Assembly: GCF_900460065.1 (NCBI RefSeq)
Contig: NZ_UAVD01000047.1
Location: 1 to 64,000 of the forward strand
Reading direction: 5' to 3'
Origin: Streptomyces griseus
GTDB lineage: Bacteria; Actinomycetota; Actinomycetes; Streptomycetales; Streptomycetaceae
Length of the DNA: 64,000 nt
Shown piece after piece: positions 1 to 10,636 of the stretch. Made by a program: the position numbers and the translations under genes. The notes under the pieces are model-generated. The model did not search any database. It saw nothing but the letters and a program-made list of their open reading frames with translations, and was not told the DNA's origin. Numbering within the stretch: the stretch's first letter is position 1; every line of letters starts with the position of its first letter.

Positions 1-3000
1 GGCCCGGGTCGAGGCCGTCGCCGAGCGCTTCGTCGCCGTGCTGCGCGCCTTCGCGGACGGGCCCGGCCGGCCCGCCGCCGCGCTCGACCTGCTGGCCCCC
101 GCCGAGCGGCGGCTGGTGCTCGGGGAGTGGAGCGACGGCGCACCCGCGTGCACCGAGGGCTCGGTCGCCGAACGCTTCGACGCCTGGGCGGCGGCCCGGC
201 CGCGGGCCACCGCCCTGGTGACGGAGGACCAGGAGCTGACCTACGCCGAACTGGCCGCCCGCACCGACCGGCTGGCCCACTGGCTGCGCGAACAGGGCGC
301 GGGCCCCGAGCGGTTCGTCGCCGTCCGGTTGCCGCGCACCGTCGACCTGGTCGTGGCGCTGCTCGCGGTCCTCAAGTCGGGGGCGGCCTACCTGCCGGTC
401 GACCCGGCGCTCCCGGCCGACCGGATCGCCTATCTTCTTCGGGACGCGCAGCCGCTCCTCGTCCTCACCGAGGAGGAGATGGCCCGCGCGGACCGTGCCG
501 GCGCCCCGACCGCCGCCCCCGCCCCGGTCCGGCACCCCGACCACCCCGCGTACGTCATCTACACCTCCGGCTCCACGGGCCGCCCGAAGGGCGTCGTCGT
601 GCCCGGCGGCGGAATGGTCAACCTGCTGGACTCGCTCGTGCGGCGACTGGGGCTGACCCCGGACGACCGCACGGCCGCCGTCTCCACCGTCGGGTTCGAC
701 ATCGCGGTGATGGAGATCTTCCTGCCGCTGACCAGCGGCGGCACCCTGGTGCTCGCCGGGTCGGACGCGGTCAAGGACCCGGAGGAGCTGGGGGCGCTGC
801 TGACCCGGACCGGGACGACCGTGCTCGCGGCGGCGCCGAGCCTGTGGCACGTCCTGGAGGAGACGGTCCCGCAGGCGCTCCGCGGGCTGCGCAAGATGAC
901 CGGCGGCGAGGCGCTCGCCCCGGACCTGGCCCGCCGGCTCGTCGCCCTCGGCGGCCCGGTGTTCAACCTCTACGGGCCCACCGAGATCACCGTGTGCGCC
1001 ACCGGCGCGGAGATGGACGGCGTCGCCCCGGTCACCATCGGCGGCCCCATCGGAGGCACCCGGGTGCACGTGCTCGACGCGGCCCTGCGCCCGGTGCCGC
1101 CCGGCGTGCCCGGGGAGCTGTACATCGCCGGGGCGGGCGTCACCCGCGGCTACCACGGGCGCCCGGGGCTGACCGCCGAGCGGTTCGTCCCCGACCCGTA
1201 CGGTCCGGCCGGCACCCGCATGTACCGCAGCGGCGATCTGGTGCGCTGGGGCGACGAGGGACGGCTCGACTACCTCGGCCGCACCGACTTCCAGGTGAAG
1301 CTGCGCGGCTTCCGTATCGAACTCGGCGAGATCGAGGAGGTGCTGGGCGGCCACGGGGACGTCGGTCGCGCGGTCGTGGGCGTCCACGAGTTCCGTCCCG
1401 GCGACCGCCGCCTGGTCGCCCACGTGATGCCGGCCGAGGGGCGGACCGTGGACGCCGCGGTGCTGCGCGAGCACGCCGCGGCGGCGCTGCCCGCCTACAT
1501 GGTGCCCGCCGCCTTCGTGGTCCTGGACGAGCTGCCGCTGAACGCGAACGCGAAGGTGGACCGCAAGGCGCTGCCCGCTCCGGAGACCGACGGCGGCGAA
1601 CCGTCCCGGGAGCCGCGCAACGCCACCGAGGCGACCCTGTGCGCGATCTTCGCCGAGGTGCTCGGCCTGGAGCGGGTCGATGTGGCGGAGAGCTTCTTCG
1701 CCGTCGGCGGGGACAGCATCAGCTCGATCCAGCTGGTCGGCCGGGCCCGGCAGGAAGGGCTGCGGTTCAGCCCGCGCGACGTGTTCGAGCACCGCACCCC
1801 CCAGGCGCTGGCGGCGGCCGTCCTCGCGGAGGCCGCGGGACCCGTGGCGCCGGACGTCTCGCGGAGCGACGCGGTCGGCGACGTGCCGCTGACCCCGATC
1901 GTCCACTGGGTGCGCGAACGGGGCGGCGCGATCGACCAGTTCAACCAGACCATGTCGCTGCCGGTGCCCGCCGGCACGGAGCCCGCCGCGGTGGCGTCGG
2001 CGGTGCAGGCGGTCCTGGACCACCACGACGCGCTGCGGATGCGCCTGGACCGGCTCGGGGAGGACTTCGGCTGGTCGCTGGAGATCGACCCGCCCGGCAC
2101 GGTGCGGGCCGAGGACTGCGTCCACCGCGTCGACGCAGCCGCGCTGATCGCCTCCGGCCTCACCGAGGCGGAGCTCGACCTGCGCGCCGGCGAGGAGATC
2201 GCCGCCGCCCAGGCGCGCCTGGACCCCGGGGCCGGGGCGATGGTGCGCTGCGTCTGGTTCGACACGGGAGCGAAGGCCCCCGGGCGGCTCACCGTGATCG
2301 CCCACCACCTGGTCGTCGACGGCGTCTCCTGGCGCATCCTGCTGCCCGACCTCCAGGCCGCCCTCGAAGCGCTCGCGGCCGGCCGCACCGCCGTCCTGGA
2401 ACCCGTGGGCACCTCGTTCCGCGACTGGTCCCGGCGGCTGACCGACCTGGCCGCCGCCCCGGACCGGATGCGGGAGCTCCCGCTCTGGCGCGACATCCTC
2501 GACGGCTCCGACACCCCCCTGACCGACCGCCCGCTGGACGCGAAGCGGGACACCTTCGGCACGGCCGCCCAGCTGAGCGTCCAGCTCCCGGCGAAGCTCA
2601 CCGCGCCCCTGCTCGGGCGGATCCCCGCGCTGTTCAACACCGGGATCAACGACGTACTGCTGACGGCCCTGGCGCTCGCCGTCATCGACTGGCGGGGGCG
2701 CACCGGACGCGGGGACGACCCCGAGGTCCTCATCGACCTGGAGGGGCACGGCCGCGAGGAGATCGCCGACGGCGTCGACCTCTCCCGTACCGTCGGATGG
2801 TTCACCAGCCTGTACCCGCTGCGCCTCACCCCGGGCGAGACGCCCGGCGAGGAGGTGTGGTCGGGCGGACCGGCGGTGGGCCGCGCGGTCAAGCGGATCA
2901 AGGAGCAGCGCCGGGTCCTGCCCGACAACGGGATCGGCTTCGGGCTGCTGCGCCACCTCAACCCGCAGACCGCCCAGGTCCTCGGGCGGTTCGCACAGCC

Positions 3001-6000
3001 GCAGATCGGCTTCAACTACCTGGGCCGGCTCGGCGAGGCCGACGACGGCGCCGGCACCGGGCGGGAGCCGGAGGTCAACCGGGGCCTGTCGAACGTGGCC
3101 GAGGCCGCCATGGCCCTGCCGCACGCCCTGGACCTCACCGCCACGGCCGTCACCTACCCCGACGGCCCGCGCCTGGTCGCCCACTGGATCTGGGCCGGCG
3201 AGCTGTTCTCGGACGACGACATGCGCGACCTCGCCCGCACCTGGTTCCGGGCGCTGGAGGCCCTGGTCCTGCACGCCGAACGGCCCGAGGGCGCGGGCGG
3301 TCTGAGCCCGTCCGACCTCACCCTGGTCGACCTCGGACAGGAGGAGATCGACCGCCTCGCATCCGCGGGGGACGACGTCGTCGACGTACTGCCCCTCTCA
3401 CCGCTCCAGGAGGGGCTGCTTTTCCACGCCCTGTACGACGAGCGGGGGGCGGACATCTACACCACCCTCCTCGCCTTCGAGCTGCGCGGCGAACTGGACG
3501 CCTCCGCGCTCAGGGACGCGGCCGGGGCCCTGCTGCGCCGGCACGACAACCTGCGCGCGGCCTTCCGCCCCGGAGCGGCGGGCCAGTCGCTCCAGGTCAT
3601 TCCGCGCACGGTCGAACTGCCCTGGCGGCAGGTGGACCTGAGCGGGTACGACGAGGAGCGCCGCACGCGGGAGCTCGACCGCCTCACGGCGGAGGCGCTG
3701 GCCGAGCGGTTCGATCCGCGACAGGCCCCGCTGCTGCGGTTCACCCTGGTCAGGACCGGGGCGAAGGCGCACCGGCTGCTGCTGGCGAACCACCACATCC
3801 TGTTCGACGGCTGGTCGGGACCGGTGCTCTCCGCCGAGCTGTTCGAGCTCTACCGGACCGGCGGCGACGACGCGGCGCTGCCCGCGGTGACGCCGTACAA
3901 GGACTATCTGAGCTGGCTCGCCGGACAGGACCGCGCCGCCGCCGAGAGCGCGTGGCGCGAGGCGCTGGACGGTGTGGACGAGCCGACCCTGGTCGCCCCC
4001 GCCGACCCGGCGCGGGCCCCGCTGCGCCCCCGGTCCCACCGGCTGGAGCTGTCCGCCGCGGAGACCGCCGCCCTGACCGGGCGGGCACGCCGCTCGGGGG
4101 TCACGAAGAACACGGTGGTGCAGGCCGCCTGGGGGCTCCTGCTGTGCGGGCTCACCGGGCGCGAGGACGTGACGTTCGGCGAGACGGTCAACGGCCGCCC
4201 CGCCGAACTCCCGGGCGTCGAGACCATGGTGGGGCTGTTCATCAACACGCTGCCCGTGCGGGTGCGCGCCGGGCGCGGGGACACCCTGCTCGACGTGGTG
4301 CACCGCCTGCGCGACCAGCAGCTGGAGCTGCTGCCGCACAAGTACCTCGGACTCACCGACATCCAGCGCATCACCGGGACCGGGGCGCTGTTCGACACCT
4401 CCACCGAGTTCAGCAGCTACCCGGTCGACTCCGAGACGCTGGAGCGGACGGCCGAGGGCATCGGGATCGTCGACGCCCAGATCCAGGACGGCACCCACTA
4501 CCCGCTGGCGCTCGGGGCCAGCGACGACGGGCGGAACCTGACGCTCACGATCGACTACCGCCCCGACCTGTACGACGACGGGACGGCCGAGGCGCTCGGG
4601 GCACGGCTCCGGGCGATCCTGGAGGCGTTCGCCGCCGACCCCGGGTGCCGTGCCGACTCCCTCGACCTGCTGACGGAGGCCGGGCGCCGGACCCTGCTCG
4701 TCGAGTGGAACGACACGGCCGCCGAGGTCCCGGCGGGCGCCGTGCCCGAGCTGTTCCGGGCCCAGGCGCGGCGCACCCCCGACGCCCCCGCCGTGGTCTT
4801 CGGCGACACCCGCCTCGACTACCGGGACCTCGACGCGAGGTCGGACCGGCTCGCCGGACTCCTGGCCGGACTCGGCGTCGGCCCGGAGACCCCGGTCGGC
4901 GTCCTGATGGAACGCTCCGCCGAACTCCCCGTCGTGCTCCTCGCCGTCCTCAAGGCGGGCGGCGCGTACGTGCCCCTGCGGGACACCGACCCGGCCCCGC
5001 GGCTGCGCCGGCTCCTGGCCGACACCGGGGCCCGGGTCGTCGTCACCGACGGGGCTTCGGCCCCCCTCGCCGGGGAGCTGGGCGTCACGGTGCTCGACGC
5101 CCGGGACGACTCCCCGGCGCAAGCGCCGCGGGTCACCGTCCTTCCGGACCAGCTCGCCTACGTGATGTACACCTCCGGCTCCACCGGGCTGCCCAAGGGG
5201 GTGGAGATCACCCAGCGGGACATCGTCGGGCTGGCCTTCGACCGGCGCTGGGAGAGCGGGGCGCACCGGCGGGTGCTGATGCACTCCCCGACCGCCTTCG
5301 ACGCCTCCACCTACGAGAGCTGGGTGCCGCTGCTGCGCGGCGGCGCCGTCGTGGTCGCCCCGCCGGGGGCCCTGTCCGTGGCCGCCCTGGAGCAGCTCCT
5401 CGCCACCCACGAGGTCACCGGCCTCTGGCTCACGGCGGGACTCTTCCGGCTGGTCGCCGAGGAGTCCCCGGGCGCGCTGTCGGGCCTGCGCGAGGTGTGG
5501 ACCGGCGGCGACGTGGTCCCCGCCGAGGCGGTCCGACGGGTCCTGGCGGCCTGCCCCGGCATCGTCGTCACGGACGGCTACGGGCCCACCGAGACGACCA
5601 CGTTCGCCCTCAGCCACCCCCTGACGGCCGCCGAACCGGTGCCGGCGCGGGTGCCGATCGGGCGACCGCTCGACAACACGCGCGTGTACGTGCTGGACGG
5701 CAGCCTGCGCCCGGTGCCCGCCGGGGTGGCGGGCGAGCTGTACATCGCCGGCGCCGGCCTCGCCCGGGGCTACACCCGCCGGCCGGCGGCGACCGCCGGG
5801 CGCTTCGTGGCGAACCCCTTCGGCCCGCCCGGCGCCCGGATGTACCGCACCGGCGACCTCGTCAGGTGGACGGCGGACGGCGTGGTGGAGTTCGCGGGCC
5901 GCGCCGACGACCAGATCAAGCTCCGGGGCTTCAGGATCGAGCCCGGTGAGATCGAGGACCGGCTGGCCCGCCACCCCGCCGTGGCCCAGGCGGCGGTGCT

Positions 6001-9000
6001 CGTGCGCGAGGACCGGCCCGGTGACAGGCGGCTGGTCGGCTACGCCGTCCTGGCCGATCCGGACGGACCGGCCACGACGGCGGACCTCACGGCGTACCTG
6101 AGCGGCGAACTGCCGGACTACATGGTGCCGTCCGCGCTGGTGGCCGTCGCCGCGCTGCCGCTGACCGCCAACGGCAAGATCGACCGCAGGGCCCTGCCCG
6201 CGCCCGAGTACGGCGGGGCGCAGGAGCGCCGCGCGCCGCGCGACGAGCGGGAGAAGACCCTGTGCGCCCTGTACGCCGAGATCCTCGGGGTGCCGGAGGT
6301 CGGCATCGACGACAGCTTCTTCGACCTCGGCGGCCACTCGCTGCTCGCGACCCGGCTGGTCAACCGGATCCGGTCCGCGTTCGGAGCGGAGGTGCCGGTG
6401 CGTCTGGTCTTCGAGGCGCCGACGGTCGCGGCCCTGGCCGGCCGGCTGACCGGTGCGGAGGCGGCGAAGCAGCGACTCGTCCCCGGCGAACGGCCGGCGG
6501 CGATCCCGCTCTCGCACGCCCAGCGGCGGCTCTGGTTCATCGACTCGGTGGAGGAGGACGCCACCGGCTCGTACACCATCCAGCTCGCCGTGCGACTGCT
6601 CGGCGAGGTGGACCCCGGGGCGATGGAGGCGGCCGTCGCCGACGTGGTGGGCCGCCACGAGAGCCTGCGCACGGTCTTCCCCGTCGAGGACGGCGCACCG
6701 CGCCAGCGGATCCTCACCCCGGACGAGTACACCGTCCCGCTCCCCGTCGAAGCGGTGGCCGAGGACGGCCTGGAGGCGGCCCTCAAGGAGTCGGCGGCGT
6801 CGGTGTTCGACCTGGCGGCCGATGTCCCGCTGCGGGCGCGGCTGCTGCGCCTCGCACCGCGCGAGCACGTCCTGGACCTCGTCCTGCACCACATCGCCGC
6901 AGACGGCTCCTCCCTGGCGCCGCTCGCCCGGGACCTCGGCCTGGCCTACGCGGCCCGACTGGAGCGCACGGAGCCGGAGTTCGCCCCCCTGCCCGTGCAG
7001 TACGCCGACTACGCCCTGTGGCAGCGGCGCACCCTCGGGGACGAGAGCGACCCGGAGAGCCCCTACGGGCGGCAGCTCGCCCACTGGCGGACGGCCCTGG
7101 CCGGGCTGCCGGAGGAGCTGGACCTGCCGGTCGACCGGCCGCGTTCGGCCGAGGCCGGCAGCCCGGGCGGACAGGTGGAGCTGCGCTTCCCCGACGCCGT
7201 CGTCGAGGGCGTCCACCGGCTGGCGGACGAGGGCGGCGCGAGCCTGTTCATGGTGCTGCACGCCGCCGTGGCCGCGACGCTGCACCGGGTGGGCGGCGGC
7301 ACGGACATCCCGGTGGGCACCGTGGTGGCCGGCCGGGGCGACGAGGCGCTCGACGAACTCGTCGGCTTCTTCGTCAACACCCTGGTGCTGCGCACGGACC
7401 TCTCCGGCGCCCCGGACTTCCGGGAGCTGCTGCGGCGGGTGCGGAACACCGACCTGACGGCCTTCAGCCACCAGGACGTACCGTTCGAGCGGCTGGTCGA
7501 GGAGCTGAACCCGGCGCGCTCCCTGGGCCGCAACCCCCTCTTCCAGGTGGCGGTCAGCCTGGAGAACAACGAGGAGGCGGACCTGGAACTGCCGGGTCTC
7601 ACCCTGGCCCCGCAGCCGACCACGGCGGACCTCGCCAAGTTCGACCTGTCGTTCACCTTCGGCGAGATCCGCCCGGACAGCGGTCCGGCCGGACTGGGCG
7701 GCCAACTGGACTACAACGCGGCCCTGTTCGACCACTCCACGGCCGAGGCCCTCGCCGACCGGCTGGTGCGGCTGCTCGCCGCCGTCGTCGCGGACCCCGG
7801 CCTCCCGGTCGCGGACGTCGACCTGCTCTCGCCCCGCGAGCGCACGGTGCTCCAAGAGCGCAACGACACCGCGCGGGCCCGGCCGGCCGGGACGATCGTC
7901 TCGCGGTTCGCGGAACGGGTGGCCGCCGAGCCGGACGCGCCGGCGGTCTCCGACCGGGGGGTGACGATCGGCTACGCCGAACTGGACGCCCGCGCCAACC
8001 GGCTGGCCCACCGCCTGATCGCCGCGGGCGTCGCCCCCGGCGACCGGGTGGCGGTCCTCCAGGAGCGCTCCGCCGACCTCGTCGTCTCCACGCTCGCCGT
8101 GCTGAAGGCCGGCGCGGCGTACGTCCCGCTCGACGCCCGCTATCCGCTGCCCCGCCTCGGGCTCATCGTCGAGGAGACCGGCAGCCGCGTGCTGCTGACC
8201 GACCGGGCCCTGTCCAAGGTGGCGGTCGACGGCCCCGCCGAGGTCATCGTGGTCGACGGCGGGCGGGAAGCGGCACGGTCAACCGACCCCGACCCGGGCA
8301 GCCCGGACATCGCGCCGCACCAGGACGAGTTGGCGTACGTCATGTACACCTCGGGCTCCACGGGCAAGCCGAAGGGCATCGGCGTCACCCACGCCAACGT
8401 CGTCGCCTTCGCCGCGGACGAGCGGTGGCGGTCCGGGCACGAGAAGGTGCTGTTCCACTCGCCGCACGCCTTCGACGCCTCGACGTACGAGATCTGGGCG
8501 ACCCTGCTGGGCGGCGCCCACCTCGTGGTCGCGCCCCCCGGCCAGCTCGACGCCTCCGGTCTGCGGCGGCTCACCGAGGAGGAGGGGCTCACCGCGGTCT
8601 TCATGACCACGGCGCTGTTCAACCTCATCGCCGAGGAGGACCCCGGGGCCTTCGCCGGGCTCCGCGAGATCTGGACCGGTGGCGAGCAGGTCTCCCCGGC
8701 CGCCTTCCAACGCGTGCTCGCCGCCTGCGCGGACACCGCGGTGGTCCATGTCTACGGGCCGACGGAGACCACGGTGTACGCCCTCTGCGTCCCGCTGCGC
8801 GCCCCGGTCGCCGCCCTGCGCACGGTGCCGGTCGGACGCCCGATGGACAACACCCGGGCGTACGTCCTGGACGACCGGCTCCGGCCCGTCCCGTTCGGGG
8901 TGGCCGGGGAGCTCTACCTGGCGGGGGCCGGCACGGCGCGCGGGTACCCCGGGCTGCCGGGCATGACCGCCGAGCGCTTCCTTGCCGACCCGTTCGGGGC

Positions 9001-10450
9001 GGGGGGCGAGCGGATGTACCGCACGGGCGATGTGGTGCGCCAGGACGCCGAGGGGCTCATCGAGTTCGTCGGGCGGGCCGACCACCAGGTGAAGATCCGC
9101 GGTCTGCGGATCGAGCTGGGGGAGATCGAGTCCGTCCTCCAGGACCAGCCGCAGGTCTCCCGGACCCTGGTGACCGTCCGGGAGGACGCGCCGGGGGACA
9201 AGAAGCTGGTGGCCTATCTCGTGCCCGTGCCCGGCGCGGACACCGCGGGCCTCCGGGAGCAGGTCGCCCGACGGCTGCCGGACTACATGGTCCCGTCCGC
9301 CTTCGTGTACCTGCCGGACCTGCCCGTCAACGCCAACGGCAAGGTGGACCGCAAGGCCCTGCCCGCACCCGACTTCGGCCCCGCGGCCGGAGGGCGCGGA
9401 CCGCGCGACCCCCGCGAGGAACTCCTGTGCCGGCTCTGGGCGGAGGCCCTGAAGCTGGACCGGGTGGGGATCGACGACAACTTCTTCGAACTCGGCGGCG
9501 ACAGCATCGTCTCCCTCCAGCTCACCAGCAGGGTCCGTTCCGTCTTCGGGGTCGAGCTGTCCAACCGGGCGGTCTTCCAGGCGCCCACGGTCGCCTCCCT
9601 GATGGAGGTGATGGGCGCGGGCGGCCAGCGGGACGACTCCTTCGAGGTGGTCCTGGAACTGCGGGCCGGGGGGTCGGCTGCCCCGCTGTTCTGCCTGCAC
9701 CCGGTCGGCGGCGTCAGCTGGATGTACTCCGGGCTGATGCGGCACATCGACGGCGACCGCCCGTTGTACGGGATCCAGGCGCGCGGCCTGGCGAGGCAGG
9801 AGCGGCTCCCGGCCTCCATCGCGGAGATGGCGGAGGACTACACCGAGCGGATCCGCGAGGTCCAGCCCTCGGGCCCGTACCACCTGCTCGGCTGGTCCAT
9901 GGGCTCGCTGCTCGCCCACGCGGTGGCGGTCCGGCTGCAACAGCAGGGCCAGGAGGTCGCGTTGCTCGCCAACCTCGACCAGCCGCCGGTCAGCGCGGAG
10001 GAGCTGGACGGCGAGTACGTCGCCGCCGACGACCAGAAGGTCTACGCGGCGCTCCTCGACTTCGTGGGGCGCGACCCCGGGATGTTCGGGGACGGTCCGC
10101 TCGAACGCGACCGGGTCATCGAGGTCCTGCGCGAGGAGGGCAGCGCGCTCGCCACCTTCGACGACGAGCACATCCTGCGGATCGGCGGGGTCAACAACAA
10201 CAACTGGTCCCTGACCATCGGCTACGAACCGGAGGTGTTCGACGGGGACGTCCTGCTGTTCGTCGCCACCCGCGACGAGGACGGCCCGCGGGACAAGACC
10301 GGCCGCTCCGTCGCGAGGCTCCAGCCCTTCGTCACGGGGAAGGTCGAGGTCGAGGAGATCGACTGCGAGCACCGCCGGCTCCTGCAGGCCGGGCCGGTCG
10401 CCGAGGTGGGCCGCGCCCTTCAGCAGCGGCTCGACGGCCTCCAGGACTGA
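1..10450 (+). CDS. Multimodular NRPS, C-terminal part (A-PCP-E, C-A-PCP, C-A-PCP-TE)
   Basis: The reading frame is open from base 2, so the N-terminus lies outside the window. Residues below are counted from the Met at 38. After the tail of a C domain come A1 (about 45-515), PCP1 (GGDSIS, near 558), an epimerase-type domain (615-1060, HHLVVDG near 755), C (1113-1545, HHILFDG), A2 (1570-2045), PCP2 (GGHSLL), C (2155-2590, HHIAADG), A3 (2630-3110), PCP3 (GGDSIV) and a TE (3214-3470, GWSMG with a late His). This is the termination enzyme of the assembly line. It epimerises the residue loaded on PCP1, adds two more residues and releases the chain. Hand-aligned specificity positions read DIMAMGLVC (A1, no confident call), DAYWWGGTF (A2, Val-like) and DAYFWGVVY (A3, branched aliphatic-like). 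The substrate calls are inference; the domain order is directly visible. Confidence 0.97.
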   Translation, partial: ARVEAVAERFVAVLRAFADGPGRPAAALDLLAPAERRLVLGEWSDGAPACTEGSVAERFDAWAAARPRATALVTEDQELTYAELAARTDRLAHWLREQGAGPERFVAVRLPRTVDLVVALLAVLKSGAAYLPVDPALPADRIAYLLRDAQPLLVLTEEEMARADRAGAPTAAPAPVRHPDHPAYVIYTSGSTGRPKGVVVPGGGMVNLLDSLVRRLGLTPDDRTAAVSTVGFDIAVMEIFLPLTSGGTLVLAGSDAVKDPEELGALLTRTGTTVLAAAPSLWHVLEETVPQALRGLRKMTGGEALAPDLARRLVALGGPVFNLYGPTEITVCATGAEMDGVAPVTIGGPIGGTRVHVLDAALRPVPPGVPGELYIAGAGVTRGYHGRPGLTAERFVPDPYGPAGTRMYRSGDLVRWGDEGRLDYLGRTDFQVKLRGFRIELGEIEEVLGGHGDVGRAVVGVHEFRPGDRRLVAHVMPAEGRTVDAAVLREHAAAALPAYMVPAAFVVLDELPLNANAKVDRKALPAPETDGGEPSREPRNATEATLCAIFAEVLGLERVDVAESFFAVGGDSISSIQLVGRARQEGLRFSPRDVFEHRTPQALAAAVLAEAAGPVAPDVSRSDAVGDVPLTPIVHWVRERGGAIDQFNQTMSLPVPAGTEPAAVASAVQAVLDHHDALRMRLDRLGEDFGWSLEIDPPGTVRAEDCVHRVDAAALIASGLTEAELDLRAGEEIAAAQARLDPGAGAMVRCVWFDTGAKAPGRLTVIAHHLVVDGVSWRILLPDLQAALEALAAGRTAVLEPVGTSFRDWSRRLTDLAAAPDRMRELPLWRDILDGSDTPLTDRPLDAKRDTFGTAAQLSVQLPAKLTAPLLGRIPALFNTGINDVLLTALALAVIDWRGRTGRGDDPEVLIDLEGHGREEIADGVDLSRTVGWFTSLYPLRLTPGETPGEEVWSGGPAVGRAVKRIKEQRRVLPDNGIGFGLLRHLNPQTAQVLGRFAQPQIGFNYLGRLGEADDGAGTGREPEVNRGLSNVAEAAMALPHALDLTATAVTYPDGPRLVAHWIWAGELFSDDDMRDLARTWFRALEALVLHAERPEGAGGLSPSDLTLVDLGQEEIDRLASAGDDVVDVLPLSPLQEGLLFHALYDERGADIYTTLLAFELRGELDASALRDAAGALLRRHDNLRAAFRPGAAGQSLQVIPRTVELPWRQVDLSGYDEERRTRELDRLTAEALAERFDPRQAPLLRFTLVRTGAKAHRLLLANHHILFDGWSGPVLSAELFELYRTGGDDAALPAVTPYKDYLSWLAGQDRAAAESAWREALDGVDEPTLVAPADPARAPLRPRSHRLELSAAETAALTGRARRSGVTKNTVVQAAWGLLLCGLTGREDVTFGETVNGRPAELPGVETMVGLFINTLPVRVRAGRGDTLLDVVHRLRDQQLELLPHKYLGLTDIQRITGTGALFDTSTEFSSYPVDSETLERTAEGIGIVDAQIQDGTHYPLALGASDDGRNLTLTIDYRPDLYDDGTAEALGARLRAILEAFAADPGCRADSLDLLTEAGRRTLLVEWNDTAAEVPAGAVPELFRAQARRTPDAPAVVFGDTRLDYRDLDARSDRLAGLLAGLGVGPETPVGVLMERSAELPVVLLAVLKAGGAYVPLRDTDPAPRLRRLLADTGARVVVTDGASAPLAGELGVTVLDARDDSPAQAPRVTVLPDQLAYVMYTSGSTGLPKGVEITQRDIVGLAFDRRWESGAHRRVLMHSPTAFDASTYESWVPLLRGGAVVVAPPGALSVAALEQLLATHEVTGLWLTAGLFRLVAEESPGALSGLREVWTGGDVVPAEAVRRVLAACPGIVVTDGYGPTETTTFALSHPLTAAEPVPARVPIGRPLDNTRVYVLDGSLRPVPAGVAGELYIAGAGLARGYTRRPAATAGRFVANPFGPPGARMYRTGDLVRWTADGVVEFAGRADDQIKLRGFRIEPGEIEDRLARHPAVAQAAVLVREDRPGDRRLVGYAVLADPDGPATTADLTAYLSGELPDYMVPSALVAVAALPLTANGKIDRRALPAPEYGGAQERRAPRDEREKTLCALYAEILGVPEVGIDDSFFDLGGHSLLATRLVNRIRSAFGAEVPVRLVFEAPTVAALAGRLTGAEAAKQRLVPGERPAAIPLSHAQRRLWFIDSVEEDATGSYTIQLAVRLLGEVDPGAMEAAVADVVGRHESLRTVFPVEDGAPRQRILTPDEYTVPLPVEAVAEDGLEAALKESAASVFDLAADVPLRARLLRLAPREHVLDLVLHHIAADGSSLAPLARDLGLAYAARLERTEPEFAPLPVQYADYALWQRRTLGDESDPESPYGRQLAHWRTALAGLPEELDLPVDRPRSAEAGSPGGQVELRFPDAVVEGVHRLADEGGASLFMVLHAAVAATLHRVGGGTDIPVGTVVAGRGDEALDELVGFFVNTLVLRTDLSGAPDFRELLRRVRNTDLTAFSHQDVPFERLVEELNPARSLGRNPLFQVAVSLENNEEADLELPGLTLAPQPTTADLAKFDLSFTFGEIRPDSGPAGLGGQLDYNAALFDHSTAEALADRLVRLLAAVVADPGLPVADVDLLSPRERTVLQERNDTARARPAGTIVSRFAERVAAEPDAPAVSDRGVTIGYAELDARANRLAHRLIAAGVAPGDRVAVLQERSADLVVSTLAVLKAGAAYVPLDARYPLPRLGLIVEETGSRVLLTDRALSKVAVDGPAEVIVVDGGREAARSTDPDPGSPDIAPHQDELAYVMYTSGSTGKPKGIGVTHANVVAFAADERWRSGHEKVLFHSPHAFDASTYEIWATLLGGAHLVVAPPGQLDASGLRRLTEEEGLTAVFMTTALFNLIAEEDPGAFAGLREIWTGGEQVSPAAFQRVLAACADTAVVHVYGPTETTVYALCVPLRAPVAALRTVPVGRPMDNTRAYVLDDRLRPVPFGVAGELYLAGAGTARGYPGLPGMTAERFLADPFGAGGERMYRTGDVVRQDAEGLIEFVGRADHQVKIRGLRIELGEIESVLQDQPQVSRTLVTVREDAPGDKKLVAYLVPVPGADTAGLREQVARRLPDYMVPSAFVYLPDLPVNANGKVDRKALPAPDFGPAAGGRGPRDPREELLCRLWAEALKLDRVGIDDNFFELGGDSIVSLQLTSRVRSVFGVELSNRAVFQAPTVASLMEVMGAGGQRDDSFEVVLELRAGGSAAPLFCLHPVGGVSWMYSGLMRHIDGDRPLYGIQARGLARQERLPASIAEMAEDYTERIREVQPSGPYHLLGWSMGSLLAHAVAVRLQQQGQEVALLANLDQPPVSAEELDGEYVAADDQKVYAALLDFVGRDPGMFGDGPLERDRVIEVLREEGSALATFDDEHILRIGGVNNNNWSLTIGYEPEVFDGDVLLFVATRDEDGPRDKTGRSVARLQPFVTGKVEVEEIDCEHRRLLQAGPVAEVGRALQQRLDGLQD

Positions 10451-10560
10451 CCCGGACGCCCCGTCGCGGTGGCCCGAGGGGCCCGTACCACGGCCCGGTG
10501 CCGCCCGCCGCTCGCGCGGACGGCCCCGGGCCGTCCCGCTGCCCGGTCCGGGCGTACGGG

Positions 10561-10578
10561 ATCTGCCGTTCGGCAGAT
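10561..10578. promoter_or_regulatory. Inverted repeat upstream of the membrane protein gene
   Basis: Perfect 8-bp arms, ATCTGCCG and CGGCAGAT, are separated by TT, 58 bp before the ATG at 10637. There is no T-run after it, so an operator for a dimeric repressor is likelier than a terminator. The regulator is unknown. Confidence 0.45.
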
Positions 10579-10636
10579 GTGCCGGGCGGCCCGGCCAGGA
10601 ATGCTGATCAGAGAGAAGATCCGAGGAGGAAGCATC

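Noticed and set aside
127..5949. Very long plus-strand frame inside the NRPS
   Set aside because: Arg/Pro/Gly/Ala-rich shadow of the real NRPS frame, typical of GC-rich DNA. It has no domain motif and lies wholly inside a gene with clear A, C, E and PCP motifs.
3398..8011. 1537-codon minus-strand frame
   Set aside because: Antisense shadow of the NRPS with low-complexity Arg/Gly/Val sequence and no recognisable fold.
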